A DNA stretch of 64,000 bases, taken from positions 53,702,509 to 53,766,508 of the forward strand of contig NC_054706.1 of NCBI RefSeq assembly GCF_016097555.1, read 5' to 3'. The notes beneath the pieces are model-generated. The model saw nothing but the letters and a program-made list of their open reading frames with translations, was not told the DNA's origin and did not search any database. Of this stretch, positions 36,601 to 46,997 are shown piece after piece; within the stretch, counting starts at the first letter, position 1, and each line of letters opens with the position of its first letter. The position numbers and the translations under genes were made by a program. The DNA is from Gigantopelta aegis (lineage: Eukaryota > Mollusca > Gastropoda > Neomphalida > Peltospiridae).

Positions 36601-36719
36601 TACACCAAGCGGGGTATATGGTGTTCATCAAGAATGGTCAAATACACCAAGCGGGGTATATGGTGTTCATCAAGAATGGTCAAATACACCAAGCGGGGTA
36701 TATGGTGTCCATCAAGAAT
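33613..36719. repeat. 42-bp minisatellite, 74 units
   Basis: The unit starts ggtcaaatacaccaagcggg and continues gtatatggtgttcatcaagaat. There are exactly 74 units, and one of them lacks a G near 35898. Apart from that, I see only two variable sites: t or c in gtgt(t/c)cat, and a or t in aga(a/t)gg. The unit carries acacca and tggtgt, which could pair. Because 42 is divisible by three and no frame of the unit has a stop in three of the six readings, there are long but meaningless ORFs on both strands. Confidence 0.98.
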
Positions 36720-37419
36720 GGTGGGTACAGTCCTTGAAATTCATGGCAGCAATCAGCAGTACCACCATGATAAGATGTTGCAAAATTGATCTGAAACAAC
36801 ATTTTTATCATTAAAAGAAGGAGAAATAGGGAGAGATAGGGAGAGGAAGGGAGGGACGGACGGATGGGGGGGGGGGGGGGGGGGAGACAAACATATCCAT
36901 AACTTTCAAAGTGTAGATGTAGTAGACTGTATAGTGCTACAAAATATCTTATACTACTAATGTTCATCCACCTACTGACTCTTCCAAAGTGTTTTCCCTA
37001 GTTTGTTTTAGCATGGTGCAGCACCATGCCTCAATAGTCCAGCACCATCCTGCCTGAATCAGCACCATGCTGCCCTTAGATTAAACAAGCCTTTTTCAGT
37101 AATTAATTCTAAAATTGCCTTTTTAAAACACCCAAAAAGGTATTACTAATTAATAAAATATGCCTTTTATATCTTTGGCCATTCATTTATTAAAGCAAGC
37201 ACATAAATTACATTAATGTTTATTTCAATTAATTTTTGTGTATTTTTAATGAAATACAAGTGCCCTGAAAATGGTAAAAATGCCCCAAAAGTGTTTGGTC
37301 TACCATACCTTGTCAAATTTCTAGGGAAATCACTACTTCCACTATACCTAACCAAACCAAGCTAGCTACCCGAAAAAAATTAAAACTTTTTAAATTTAAC
37401 CATGCACCCAGTCTCATCT
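36720..37419. other. Low-complexity edge, then no recognised feature
   Basis: A GGGA-rich tract with about 18 G in a row lies at 36820-36886. The rest is AT-rich unique sequence. Confidence 0.5.
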
Positions 37420-37510
37420 ATCCATCCTTCCATCAATCAACCCAACCATCCATCCATCCATCCATATATCTATTCATCCATCTATGTATTCATCCATCCA
37501 TCACTCCATC
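37420..37510. repeat. (CATC)n-like microsatellite
   Basis: Interrupted catc/atcc units. Confidence 0.85.
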
Positions 37511-37511
37511 C

Positions 37512-37937
37512 ACACTGGTAAAGCCCTTGCTTGATGTGCGTTCAGTCTAGGATCGATGCCTGTCGGTCAGTCCACTGGGCTGTTTCTCCTTCCACTGGTA
37601 CCGGTATATCAAAAGTATACAACTGGTATTTCAAAGGCTGTAATATGTATACATGTGTTATCCTGTCTATGAGATGCTGCATATAAAAGATCCCTTGCTA
37701 TTAATGGAAAAATGCAGTGGGCTTCCTCTCTAAGACTATTTGCCAAAATTACCAAATGTATGACATCCAATAGCCTCTGTCCCTAGTTGGCTATCTGGCT
37801 ATCCAGATACCAAACCCGGGACGGACATGCCTGAAACCTTCGTGGTATATGAGCATGGGAAAAGTTACACACACACTTCCAATAGCCAATGATTAATAAA
37901 TCAATGTGCTCTAGAGGTGTTGTTAAACAAAACAAAT
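37512..37937 (+). mobile_element. SINE type B, head I, with a 103-bp insertion
   Basis: Head, core and tail are present. A foreign 103-bp segment at 37776-37878 interrupts the tail and is flanked by a 9-bp repeat ccaatagcc (37767-37775 and 37879-37887). Confidence 0.78.
37776..37878. mobile_element. Unclassified 103-bp insert in a SINE
   Basis: Contains accaaacccgggacggacat and atatgagcatgggaaaag. The 9-bp target duplication shows that it moved, but no terminal inverted repeat is obvious. Confidence 0.6.
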
Positions 37938-37944
37938 CTTAACC

Positions 37945-38784
37945 TTGTTGTTATTATTAGTACTAAACTGCTGTTGCAACATGAACTGATATTTTGAGGG
38001 CTAGGTGCAACCCATGCAGCTTTCTGTATTCACCTTGACCTTCAAACTGGATGACAGCACAACTGTGCCACTGAGGCTAATAATGGGTATAAAAGTGAAG
38101 TACTTTCACAGACACATGTTCTCAGATAGTGAAAGCATGTGATGCTGGGCTGTGAACCAGTGATTCTGCTTCTGTGTGAATCAATCAATACCTAACAGTT
38201 ATTCAATTGCTGGGCCATCTTTTTCAACTTCCTGAGAGTGCCATCTTTTCACAAATTAAGTTAAACATGTTCCAAGAAATCTTTTTTGATTTGACTTAGT
38301 CACATTTAACAAGCGTCACAATTTTTTTATTTTTTTAAATCAATAAATGCAACAAAAAAAAGTAGCATGATGACATTTAGAATAAAAATGGCAAGTAAAA
38401 AATGAAGTTAAAACAGGAGGCCATTATCATGGAAGAGAACTTACACAAATGTCATGAGACAGAATCGGATTCAGACAGAAGCAAATGAAAGATGCAATTT
38501 CATTGGTGTATCTAAAATAATGAAACTGTATAGCAATTTGATATTAACCTGTCAGACACAAGCTTTCAAAGGCAATTTGCCACATGTACCTGGTGAAGAT
38601 TTGTTTATAAACAGGTGAAATAACCCCATCTGCCATTTATTAATGACACCTCGCATAGACATCAATGTAAAAACAAAGATAGTTTCACCTGATGGATGGA
38701 TGGATGGACCAATGAACAGATGAGCTTTTTGCTGAAGAAGGGTAGGCAGTATGCAAGATGAACAAATAGATGGAAGGAAGAAAA
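37945..38784. other. No feature recognised
   Basis: Unique AT-rich sequence. Confidence 0.4.
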
Positions 38785-39093
38785 GTTAAAAGTTAAATTT
38801 TGTGTTGTTGAATGACAACACTAGAGCATTTCAGTTACTGGATGTCAAACTTGATAATTATGACATATAGTCAATCTTTGAGGAAACTCACTACATTTTT
38901 CATCAGCAGCCACGGATCTTTTATATGCCCTTTCTCACATAAAGGACAGCACATACCACGTCCTTTGATATATCAGTCATGGGGCTCTGGGTGGGATGGG
39001 AAAAACCACAAATAATGGGTCTACTGACGGGATTCGATCCTACAACCCAAGCACTTAATCCAAGCACTCAATGGACTCAGCTAGATCCTAACC
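38785..39093 (-). mobile_element. SINE type B, old copy
   Basis: Diverged tail, core and a head ending tcagctagatcctaaccc. Confidence 0.65.
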
Positions 39094-39417
39094 CATGGAA
39101 GGGAGGACAAGCTGATATATGTGTATACAATATCTGTATTCGTATCCACTCACCCTATATGTTATTTCTGGAATCACTATAAAATAACAGACAACTTGAA
39201 ATATGTGTAATTAGTTATGTCTATAACAAATTGCACACATGGCCAATGTTAAGAATGCTAGGTATTCAATCAATTTATCCTAATGTACATGAAAGAAATT
39301 CTTGAGTTAAAAATAGTAATTAGTAAGGGAACAATCAATGAGAAATTTCATTGTGAAATCTCAGGCTGAAATACATGTCTGCTCTTTTTAAGTTAGTAAC
39401 CTGACTCTTATTCCTAA

Positions 39418-39880
39418 AGGGGCGGGTTGCAGCTTAATGGTCAAGTATTCACCTGATGTACAGTGGGTTTATGATCAAAGTTAAATAAAGTTAGTTTTGT
39501 TTAACGACACCACCAGAGCACACTGATTTATTAATCATCGGCTATTGGATGTCAAACATATGGTCATTTCGACACAGTCACAGAGATGAAACCCGCTACA
39601 TTTTCCCACTACTAGCAAGGTATCTTTTATATGCACCATGCATCCCACAGACAGTATAGCACATACCATTGACTTTGATATACCAGTTGTGGTGAACTGG
39701 TTAGAGCGAGAAATAGCCTAATAGTCCCACCGACGGGAATCGATCCTAGACCAACTGCGCATCAAGCGAGCATTTTCCTGCTGGGCTACATCCTGTCCTC
39801 GGTTTATGATCGATCCCCATCAGTGGCGCCACTGAGCTAAATTTCTCATTGTGGCCAGTCCTCCACAACTGGTGGGAACA
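39418..39880 (+). mobile_element. SINE head I, split by an opposite-strand SINE
   Basis: The head part at 39418-39476 continues at 39801 with gatcgatccccatcagtgg and part of the core. The tail is lost. Confidence 0.72.
39477..39800 (-). mobile_element. Nested SINE type B, head I, near complete
   Basis: Target duplication ggtttatgatc at 39466-39476 and 39801-39811, taken from the head of the outer SINE. Confidence 0.85.
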
Positions 39881-40035
39881 TCATTATTTATGATCACACA
39901 CAAGTTGGTCAGTAACATACAACTGGCTTCTCCTAGGTGATGACATGGTCACCATAGCCATTCAGTAAAACAAAATATTAAATTGATTGTTTTGTGACAT
40001 TTATGTGAGTTAAATTAAAACTGACTTCTGAGTGA

Positions 40036-40362
40036 AAGAAGGAAATGTTTTATTTAACGACGCACTCAACACATTTTATTTATGGTTATAAGGCGTCGGA
40101 CATATGGTTACGGACCACACAGATATTGAAAGAGGAAACCCGTTGTCGCCACTTCATGGGCTACTCTTTTCGATTAGCAGCAAAGGATCTTTTATATGTA
40201 CCATCCCACAGACAGGATAACACATACCACGGCCTTTGATATACCAGTCGTGGTGCACTGGCTGGAACAAGAAATAGCCCAATGGGCCCACTGACGGGGA
40301 TCGATCCCAGACCGACTGCGCATCAAGCGAGCACTGTACCACTGAGCTACGTCCCGCCCCCT
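40036..40362 (-). mobile_element. SINE type A, head I, complete
   Basis: Perfect 12-bp target duplication acttctgagtga at 40024-40035 and 40363-40374. This is one of the best reference copies. Confidence 0.92.
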
Positions 40363-40625
40363 ACTTCTGAGTGATGTACTTGTAAGTTAACTGCTGGCAC
40401 AAGGGGTCGGCCACAGATGAGTTTTAGTTGGAAAACATGCTTATGTTTATTTTAAACCTTCAGGATATGTATGACATTGACTACTACATATGTGTCCATT
40501 TCATAAAATTTATCTTAAAATTGGTTATTTTAAAAAGTCAATTTTGCTTGTTGTTTAGATGTATTTTAAAACAATTTGTTTTAAGATCAATGTTATTTTA
40601 ACGGCTACTCATGTAGTGTGCTCTA

Positions 40626-40824
40626 CAGGGACGTAGGCTAGTGGGGTTCAGGGGATTCGGACAAATCCCCCCGCTGAAGCAAATGGTCCGCTTTCAGAAC
40701 TAAAACATACAGGTTTATATATATGGTGTTTCTGGTGGTGCAAAAACAAAATAGAAAAAGGTGCACTTGGTTCATATTCGACCCCCCCCCCCCCCCCCCA
40801 GGTCCAGATCATGCTACGCCCCTG
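40626..40824. mobile_element. 199-bp inverted-repeat element, CAGGGRCGTAG ends
   Basis: Left end cagggacgtaggctag and the reverse complement of the right end, caggggcgtagcatg, are similar. A 5-bp repeat ctcta lies at 40621-40625 and 40825-40829. It contains an 18-20 C run at about 40780-40799. Confidence 0.7.
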
Positions 40825-40829
40825 CTCTA

Positions 40830-41250
40830 TGTAACTGCCAAAAGCAAACTGAAAATATGATCATCAGCACACAACATAATAAACTACTTTTGTGCAAACT
40901 TTCTAAATTGTGTTAACATTTCATTTTTTTTCCCACTATTAAACTTTTGAAAAGTTGAACCTGTTTTTTAATCACCCAATATATCAGCTCTGAAACACTT
41001 TTATGTTTTGAGGGACTGTTACTATTACAACACCTAACGTAGGAATTTCTCTGTTAATACATTTAACATCTTTAAGTGCTAACACTGCAACAGACACCAA
41101 ACACACTGCCATCCTACTAGAAATGTAAGACATCTCTGAAACCAGGTCAGGTAAAACCAGGGCAAAGGCTACAGATTTACAATACACTGTGACTGACATA
41201 CAATGTTATATTAATATTACATAATGTAACTTTTACCTTCATAAAGTTTA
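40830..41250. other. No feature recognised
   Basis: AT-rich sequence; a 71-codon minus frame here has no recognisable family. Confidence 0.4.
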
Positions 41251-41404
41251 TAAACTGTATGCCAACTTGAAATGCGCAATTTGTATTTCCCGATTTTCTG
41301 TACTAGGGAAAAAACCGTTCATTCGTTCCCCCGAGTCAGTTCATACATCGACGTTCGGTTACGGGGTTAACAAAATAATGTGGAGAAAACAAAATACCGG
41401 CAGC

Positions 41405-41660
41405 TACTTACCTGTTCGGTTCTTTTTTTTTGCCGGTAGAATGTCAGTTAGAATATAAAGTACAGTACAAAACGGGATAAACTTACCGTTAACGTTGTCA
41501 TACAAACGAATATGTAACAGGTCGTGCAGTAGACGTTGCGTGGTCGACAAAAATAATCCAACAAATGGTTTTCTGAAATTTTACCTTCGGTCAAGTTGTT
41601 GGGACACTTTACATTTAATACAAGAGAGATAACTCCAAATTAACAGGTGCGCGTCTAAAA
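41405..41660 (-). other. CpG-rich patch, possible minus-strand 5' exon
   Basis: Read on the minus strand there are two consensus donor sites, cag|gtaagt (41408-41416) and cg|gtaagt (41483-41490), in a region that keeps many CG dinucleotides. I see no protein that I recognise, so this could be a non-coding first exon or chance. Confidence 0.25.
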
Positions 41661-41661
41661 C

Positions 41662-42493
41662 AGGGGCGGATCCACACGTTGCCCATCTTGGTCATTTCTC
41701 GGCCAAAATTACTCATACCCACGCCCATATGCGTAACGCGTTAACAATCATTGTTTTGCAAATGTTTGTGTTTTTGTTTTGTTGGATTTTTTTGTGGGGG
41801 GTATTTGTGTGTGTGTGTGGATGTGTGCGCGTGTGTATGTGTTCTTTTTAAGTTTTTTTTTTTTCTTTATTTAAAAAAAATATTATTTTAATGGTAGCAT
41901 AAATTACTATACATAGACGTTGGAAGATGTAACCGACTGGAGGGCCTTTTAACTGGTGTTCTCGTTCCAACCAGTGCACCACAACTGGTCAAAGGCAGTG
42001 GTATGTGCTTTCCTGTCTGTGGGATATAGTGCATATAAAAGATCCCATGCTGCATTGGGGAAAATGTAGCGGGTTTTCTCTGTCAGAATTACCAAATGTT
42101 TGACATCCAGTCGCCGATGATTAATAAATCAATGTGCTCTAGTGGTGTTGTTAAACAAATTGTAACTTTCAACAAGGGAAGCTTTGGTGATGCATAATGT
42201 TCAGGATTGAGAGGACATGCAGTGTATCGTGCACCTCCCCCGTTTCCGGCAAGTATAGCAGACAGACAGACAGACAGGCACGCAGACAGTTTAGCAATTA
42301 AATATCAGCGATAGATCTCGAGGTGCAAGTTGCTCAGTAAAACCCTGGCAGTGTACAACGAATGTACTCTTCATTTAGGCTACGGCAAAACAAATATGAG
42401 GCAGGGAGTGGTTCACATCATCCACCCACCCCACCCCAATAGACACATCTAAAAAAAAGTCAAATTAAAGTCAAAATAACGATATACACACAC

Positions 42494-42539
<46 letters not shown>

Positions 42540-42597
42540 ACACACACGCACGCAAATCCTCCACCCCTTTACAATATCCTGGATCCGTCCCAGTCCG
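41662..42597. mobile_element. Possible CAGGGGCGGATCC-type element, interrupted
   Basis: The left word caggggcggatccac and the right word tggatccgtccca are inverted relatives. No flanking duplication was found, so these may be two independent ends. A (CA)n tract (42483-42555) and a SINE lie between. Confidence 0.3.
41957..42159 (+). mobile_element. SINE type B, 5'-truncated
   Basis: Core from gttccaaccagtgcaccac to tail gtgctctagtggtgttgtta. Confidence 0.82.
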
Positions 42598-42703
42598 GGA
42601 TACTATATGCTATTTGGGAAAATATTTTAATCATTTAGAACTAATTCGGGCATAACTATTTCTACTTTCTCCCCTCACCATAACAATAACATTGTACAAC
42701 TGT

Positions 42704-43270
42704 GGGGCGGGATTTAGGTCAGTCGGTTGAGTTCTCGCTTGAGGTGGATCCATTCAATTGATTGGGTTTTTTTTTTCATTCCAACCTGTGCACCACAACT
42801 GGTCAAAGGCCAAGATATATACTTTCCTGTCTGTGGAGAAAGTGTGCACATAAAAGATCCCTTGCATTAAAAAAAATGTAATGTGTTTCTTCTGATGACT
42901 AAGTGTCAGAATTACCAAAATCTTTGACATCCCATAGCCGATGATTAATTAATCAATGTGCTCTAGTCATAAGCGCTGTAGCAAAACCTTAAATTCGGGC
43001 AAAAATTACAGAAATTCAGGGAAATGTGCTAACCTGATATTTTTTTACCATGTATTTCCATCATTCTACCCTCAAAATTAGTTGTAATCCATGTAAAAAT
43101 GTGTAGTGATTCGTTTAACCTTATATAGCTGTTTGGTAGTAATGCTAATATGAATAATTGTTGTTATCTAGATTCGGGCATTTCCGTTTAATTCGGGTAA
43201 AAGCCAGCCTGCCCTCTTCAAAAATGGGAGCCCGTACGCCTATGGCTCTAGTGGTGTCATTAAACAAAAC
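42704..43270 (+). mobile_element. SINE type B, head II, split by a hAT-like MITE
   Basis: The head reads ggatttaggtcagtcggttg. The element is intact except for the 277-bp insert at 42968-43244. Confidence 0.82.
42968..43244. mobile_element. hAT-like MITE in a SINE tail
   Basis: An 8-bp target duplication gctctagt lies at 42960-42967 and 43245-43252. The ends cataagcgctgtagc and (reverse complement) cataggcgtacgggc are imperfect inverted repeats. The 8-bp duplication and CA(T/G)-type ends suggest hAT. Confidence 0.8.
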
Positions 43271-43417
43271 AACTTTAACGTTTTGTACGATTACGGTACC
43301 ATCAAAACCACTTTTGGTTAGGGTCAACCAGGGTTTACAAAAGCAACTAATGCAACAACGTGATTGTGAAATTGTGTTATTGTGTTAACGTGACAGAACA
43401 TGGACAATTAAATGGCG

Positions 43418-43418
<1 letters not shown>

Positions 43419-43475
<57 letters not shown>
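43419..43475. repeat. (TA)n microsatellite
   Basis: Nearly 30 TA units. Confidence 0.95.
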
Positions 43476-43477
<2 letters not shown>

Positions 43478-43930
43478 ATGTTTTTTTTGTTTTTTTTTAA
43501 ATAAAAAACTAATAGGCCTACTTTAAAAACTTTAATATATTATTAATTCTGGTAGTGATACCTTTTCTTTTAATTTTTGTTTTATCTATAGATCACCGAA
43601 ACTGAATACATGTGCAATGCTACCATAAAGTATTATATGTGGAGTTGATGTAAATATTCCCGTCTGATCTAGACAAGAACGCGCGGAATTCTAGAGAAGA
43701 ATAGAGCGAGCTGATAGCATCGAGAAAGTTGGTGTTCCTAACATTGCTTGTATTGATACACAACCATGCGCGCTTTACGTTCACAAAGGGATGTTATTTT
43801 CCATGTTCCACACATAACATGATATAAAGGGAATTGCGGGGGGGGGGGGGGGGGGGCACATTTCACTTTTTTTAAAAGGGACTCCTGAGTTTTCAGCCTT
43901 AGCACCAACAAAATAACCTTTAGCAATTTA
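43476..43930. other. No gene; poly-G run
   Basis: A run of about 20 G lies at 43838-43857. The rest is unique. Confidence 0.5.
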
Positions 43931-44110
43931 CGGATAATTTAATACATTTGGAATGACCTTTGGGGTCGTTAGAAGAAATAATAAATTCATACGTATCGGT
44001 ATGCAATTATTTTAGATAAAAATCGATATTGAGATATTACCGCAAAACAACCAATTAAAAATCAAAAATATTTTATTTTTCAAAAACCTTGTAAAATGGC
44101 TACAAAAACC
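43931..44110. mobile_element. Fragment of the TTAA MITE family
   Basis: Shares attattttagataaaaat-like and aaaatggctacaaa words with 12460-12712. Confidence 0.5.
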
Positions 44111-44162
44111 TTTTTTTTTAGATACCGGTATCTGGAGTGAGGGGTCACAGCCTCTATAGCAC

Positions 44163-44547
44163 CATCTTCATAAATCAAGGCTAATATTCGTTCCTCGTAT
44201 TCAGCCTTGATACATGTCGTCAAGAAATTGTGCCACAAAATGCTTAAATTTCATTGGATGCGATGAGATCTGATTGCAACGAATCGCAAAGCTCCTTATA
44301 GATTCCCTTGTTATTGCAAACAAAGATGGCAGCGTCAGCGTCCGGCGGTTAATTTTTGATATTGCTTTCTTGATTGTCACATGTTACCGATGCTGTGATT
44401 GGTCAGCGATGTCAACGTGTAAGGGACATAATCGGTGTTACCAATTTTCTTCCAATAGAGGGCGCTAGTAGTGGATATCAGTAATCTTGACTACATGTAT
44501 CAAGGCTGAATACGAGGAACGAATATTAGCCTTGATTTATGAAGATG
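44163..44547. mobile_element. Mutator-like MITE with 55-bp inverted repeats
   Basis: The left repeat begins catcttcataaatcaaggct and the right end is its inverted copy. The two match for about 55 bp almost without change. A 9-bp target duplication ctatagcac lies at 44154-44162 and 44548-44556. Nine-base duplications with long inverted repeats point to Mutator-like elements. The interior holds aagatggcagc, gattggtcag and gagggcgctagtagtgg. Confidence 0.8.
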
Positions 44548-44840
44548 CTATAGCACAAGCCATATTTTTACTTTTATTTTTAAAAGCTGTATAGAGTTGG
44601 GGGGAAGCACTTTTGTCCTCGAGTAGGGGGAGGGGACATTTTCTTACACTAATTACTACTCTCAAATTATATTGTCCAAATGTCAGATATATCGAACTGG
44701 GATCAGTGGTCACAGAGGCACTTAAATCCACGATATTTTATAGATATAAACCAACGCAGACTTCAGCTGGTGTCAGTTGGAAGGTAGGTGGAAGAAGATA
44801 GGCCTAATTGAATCTGCCCAATAATTTTGGTATCATTGAG

Positions 44841-45003
44841 AACATTTCAATAAATGTGTCTTAATTCCAACGGATGGCAAAATTTCAAATAATTCGAACA
44901 TTTGAATAAATGCGTCTTTAATTCTAACGGACAGAACGATTTCAAATAATTCGAAAATTTGAATAAACGCGTCTTTAATTCTAACGGACAGCAAGAATTG
45001 AAA
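44841..45003. repeat. 57-bp tandem array, three copies
   Basis: Units contain gaataaatgcgtctttaatt and aatttcaaataattcgaa. The 70-codon minus frame repeats with the same period and is not credible as a gene. Confidence 0.88.
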
Positions 45004-45041
45004 CAATCCTTTTATGTGAATTGAGTGTTTAATGAAATCAA

Positions 45042-45326
45042 TCATGACCTACGAATAAGAAACATTGAGGCGGGGTTTTTTTCTGGGCTTTTGATCACGG
45101 CGTGATCTTGCCTTTGGGCACTGATCCAGATGTATTTCCAATAAAGTAGCATTTGATCACCCCAATCACGTAAGCGGTCGCTTCTGTGTCGTCTTTCGGT
45201 TCCAACTACAGGCGCGTCCCGGCAGCGTAGTGTCTGCATGCGATTCAACGCATTGCGATCGGCATACATGATTGATATATAATCTCTTGATGGAAGAGCG
45301 ATTCTCTTGCGGATTCGTAATTCCAT
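45042..45326 (-). CDS. Hypothetical 94-codon frame in a CpG-rich patch
   Basis: A minus-strand frame of 94 codons begins at an ATG at 45326 and covers sequence that is richer in CG dinucleotides and less repetitive than its surroundings. The product would be basic (many Arg) and starts MELRIRKRIALPSRD. I recognise no domain, signal peptide or membrane segment. It may be an exon, a pseudo-frame or regulatory DNA. Nothing but composition supports it. Confidence 0.12.
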   Translation of the reverse strand: MELRIRKRIALPSRDYISIMYADRNALNRMQTLRCRDAPVVGTERRHRSDRLRDWGDQMLLYWKYIWISAQRQDHAVIKSPEKNPASMFLIRRS

Positions 45327-45580
45327 TTTTTTTTTTTTTTTTTAAATATATATTCTAGGAAATTTGTTCTTTGGAGATGATGAATAGCCAGTAGTGGTTA
45401 ACGACTTAGCTTTAAAATAAATAAATGCATCGCCCCTTACCCTTTTTCAATTCTTTATTCCTTCTCCCCAGGCATTACACTCTACATTCATGATTGGTAT
45501 AATTACCGTCTTTATAATTCCTTTTTTTTTTATATATGTATAAATGTAGGCTACTTATGGAATTTGTTTCTTTCCAATCG
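45327..45580. other. No feature recognised
   Basis: Begins with a T run (45327-45343); otherwise unique. Confidence 0.4.
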
Positions 45581-45825
45581 TTCTCGGTCCAGCCAGTGCA
45601 CCACGACTGGTGTAACAAAGGCCGTGGTATGTGCTATCCTGTCTATGGGATGGTGCATATAAAAGATCCCTTGCTGCTAATCGAAAAGAGTAGCCCATGA
45701 AGTGGCGACAGCGGGTTTCCTCTCTCAATATCTGTGTGGTCCTTAACCATATGTCCGAGGCCATATAACCGTAAATAAAATGTATTGAGTGCGTCGTTAA
45801 ATAAAACATTTTCTTCCTTCTTTCC
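45581..45825 (+). mobile_element. SINE type A, 5'-truncated
   Basis: Core through a complete A tail. The word tctttccaat flanks both sides (about 45569 and 45818). Confidence 0.85.
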
Positions 45826-45841
45826 AATTGTGGCATGGCCA

Positions 45842-46585
45842 TTAAAGGGACGGTCCTGAGTTTCCTGGCATTGTAACTTATTCACGACTAACAGATAGTT
45901 TTTGATGACTAAAATTACATATTAAAGATATTTTATTGTTTAGGATAACAGTGTCTGTATAAAGAAATTCTTGGCTGTCATTCTAATGCTTGTAGTAACT
46001 CAGACCGGATTTTATCTTCCAATAATTTCGTACGTACGAACAAATATATATTATGAAGTAAAACGAAGTAAAACGAAAAGAGACCACTACAAACGTTAGC
46101 TCGCGACCGAAAATACATTGGATATACAGACACTGGTATTCTAATAAGAAGGAAGGAAACGTTTTATTTAATGACGCACTCAATACATTCTATTTACGGT
46201 TATATGGCGTTAAACATATGGTTAAGGACTACACAGACATTGATGGAGGAAAACCGTTGTCGCCACTTCATGGGCTACTCTTTCCGATTAGCAGCAAGGG
46301 ATCTTTTATATGCACCATCCCATAGACAGGATAGCACATACCACGACTTTTGTCACACCAGTTGTGTAGCACTGGTTGGAACGAGAAATAGTCCAATGAG
46401 GCCACCGACGGGGATCGATCCTAGACCGAGCGCGCACCAAGCTAACGCTTTACCATTGGGTTACGTCCCGCCATGGTATTCTAATAAAGAAAATGTATTG
46501 AATATTTAATTTTAGTCGCCAAAAAAGGCTCCGTTATAGTAGGAAACATCTTACAATGGCTGCAAACTCAGGACTGTCCCTTTAA
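45842..46585. mobile_element. TTAA-flanked MITE, complete, with SINE insertion
   Basis: It starts TTAA agggacggtcctgagttt and ends caaactcaggactgtccct TTAA, giving clear inverted repeats. Without the SINE it is about 420 bp. It has no coding capacity. TTAA targets suit piggyBac or Kolobok relatives. Confidence 0.85.
46148..46473 (-). mobile_element. SINE type A, head I, complete, inside the TTAA MITE
   Basis: Perfect 14-bp target duplication tggtattctaataa at 46134-46147 and 46474-46487. Confidence 0.92.
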
Positions 46586-46816
46586 GGTTGTAGCTTTTAA
46601 ATAAATAAAACAAACGCCCACCCTTTCCTCGTATCTTCAAATACACGCACAGTGAATTCTCGCTCCGCCACCGATGGCGATAATTTGTAATCTTAAGAGA
46701 TGGCCCAGAGTGTTTAGGTGTATAATTTTGTAAGTTCTTCTCTATGTATTTATGGATACTGAAGTGATATGAGGTACGATCTATGCCCTCATCCACCACA
46801 TTTTCATGTCAACGTA
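46586..46816. other. No feature recognised
   Basis: Unique sequence between elements. Confidence 0.4.
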
Positions 46817-46890
46817 TTGAGGTGCTTATATCTAATTAAGGTTCAAGCACGCTGTCCTGGGCACACAACTCTGCTATCTGGATTGATCCC
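46817..46890 (-). mobile_element. Type D SINE fragment
   Basis: Reads tgcttatatctaattaaggt then ctgtcctgggcacac; the head is missing. Confidence 0.6.
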
Positions 46891-46997
46891 ATGTCACCTC
46901 CATCCCCACACACACACAATGACTACGCGAATCACCGCTTAGAAAATAAAACCCGATTAATTTCGGATCGCTTGATTTCGTTGTGCATCTATTTTTA

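Noticed and set aside
33613-36719. CRISPR-like array
   Set aside because: There are no unique spacers: units are contiguous and nearly identical, no cas genes are present, and the genome is animal.
33559-36814. Very long open frames (1076, 1071, 763 codons and others) on both strands
   Set aside because: They are forced by a 42-bp repeat unit divisible by three with no stop in several frames. All frames are equally long and the repeat sites vary without regard to codon position.
41662-42597. A complete 0.9-kb DNA transposon with CGGATCC ends
   Set aside because: The ends are only loosely inverted and I found no target duplication; kept as a low-confidence feature only.
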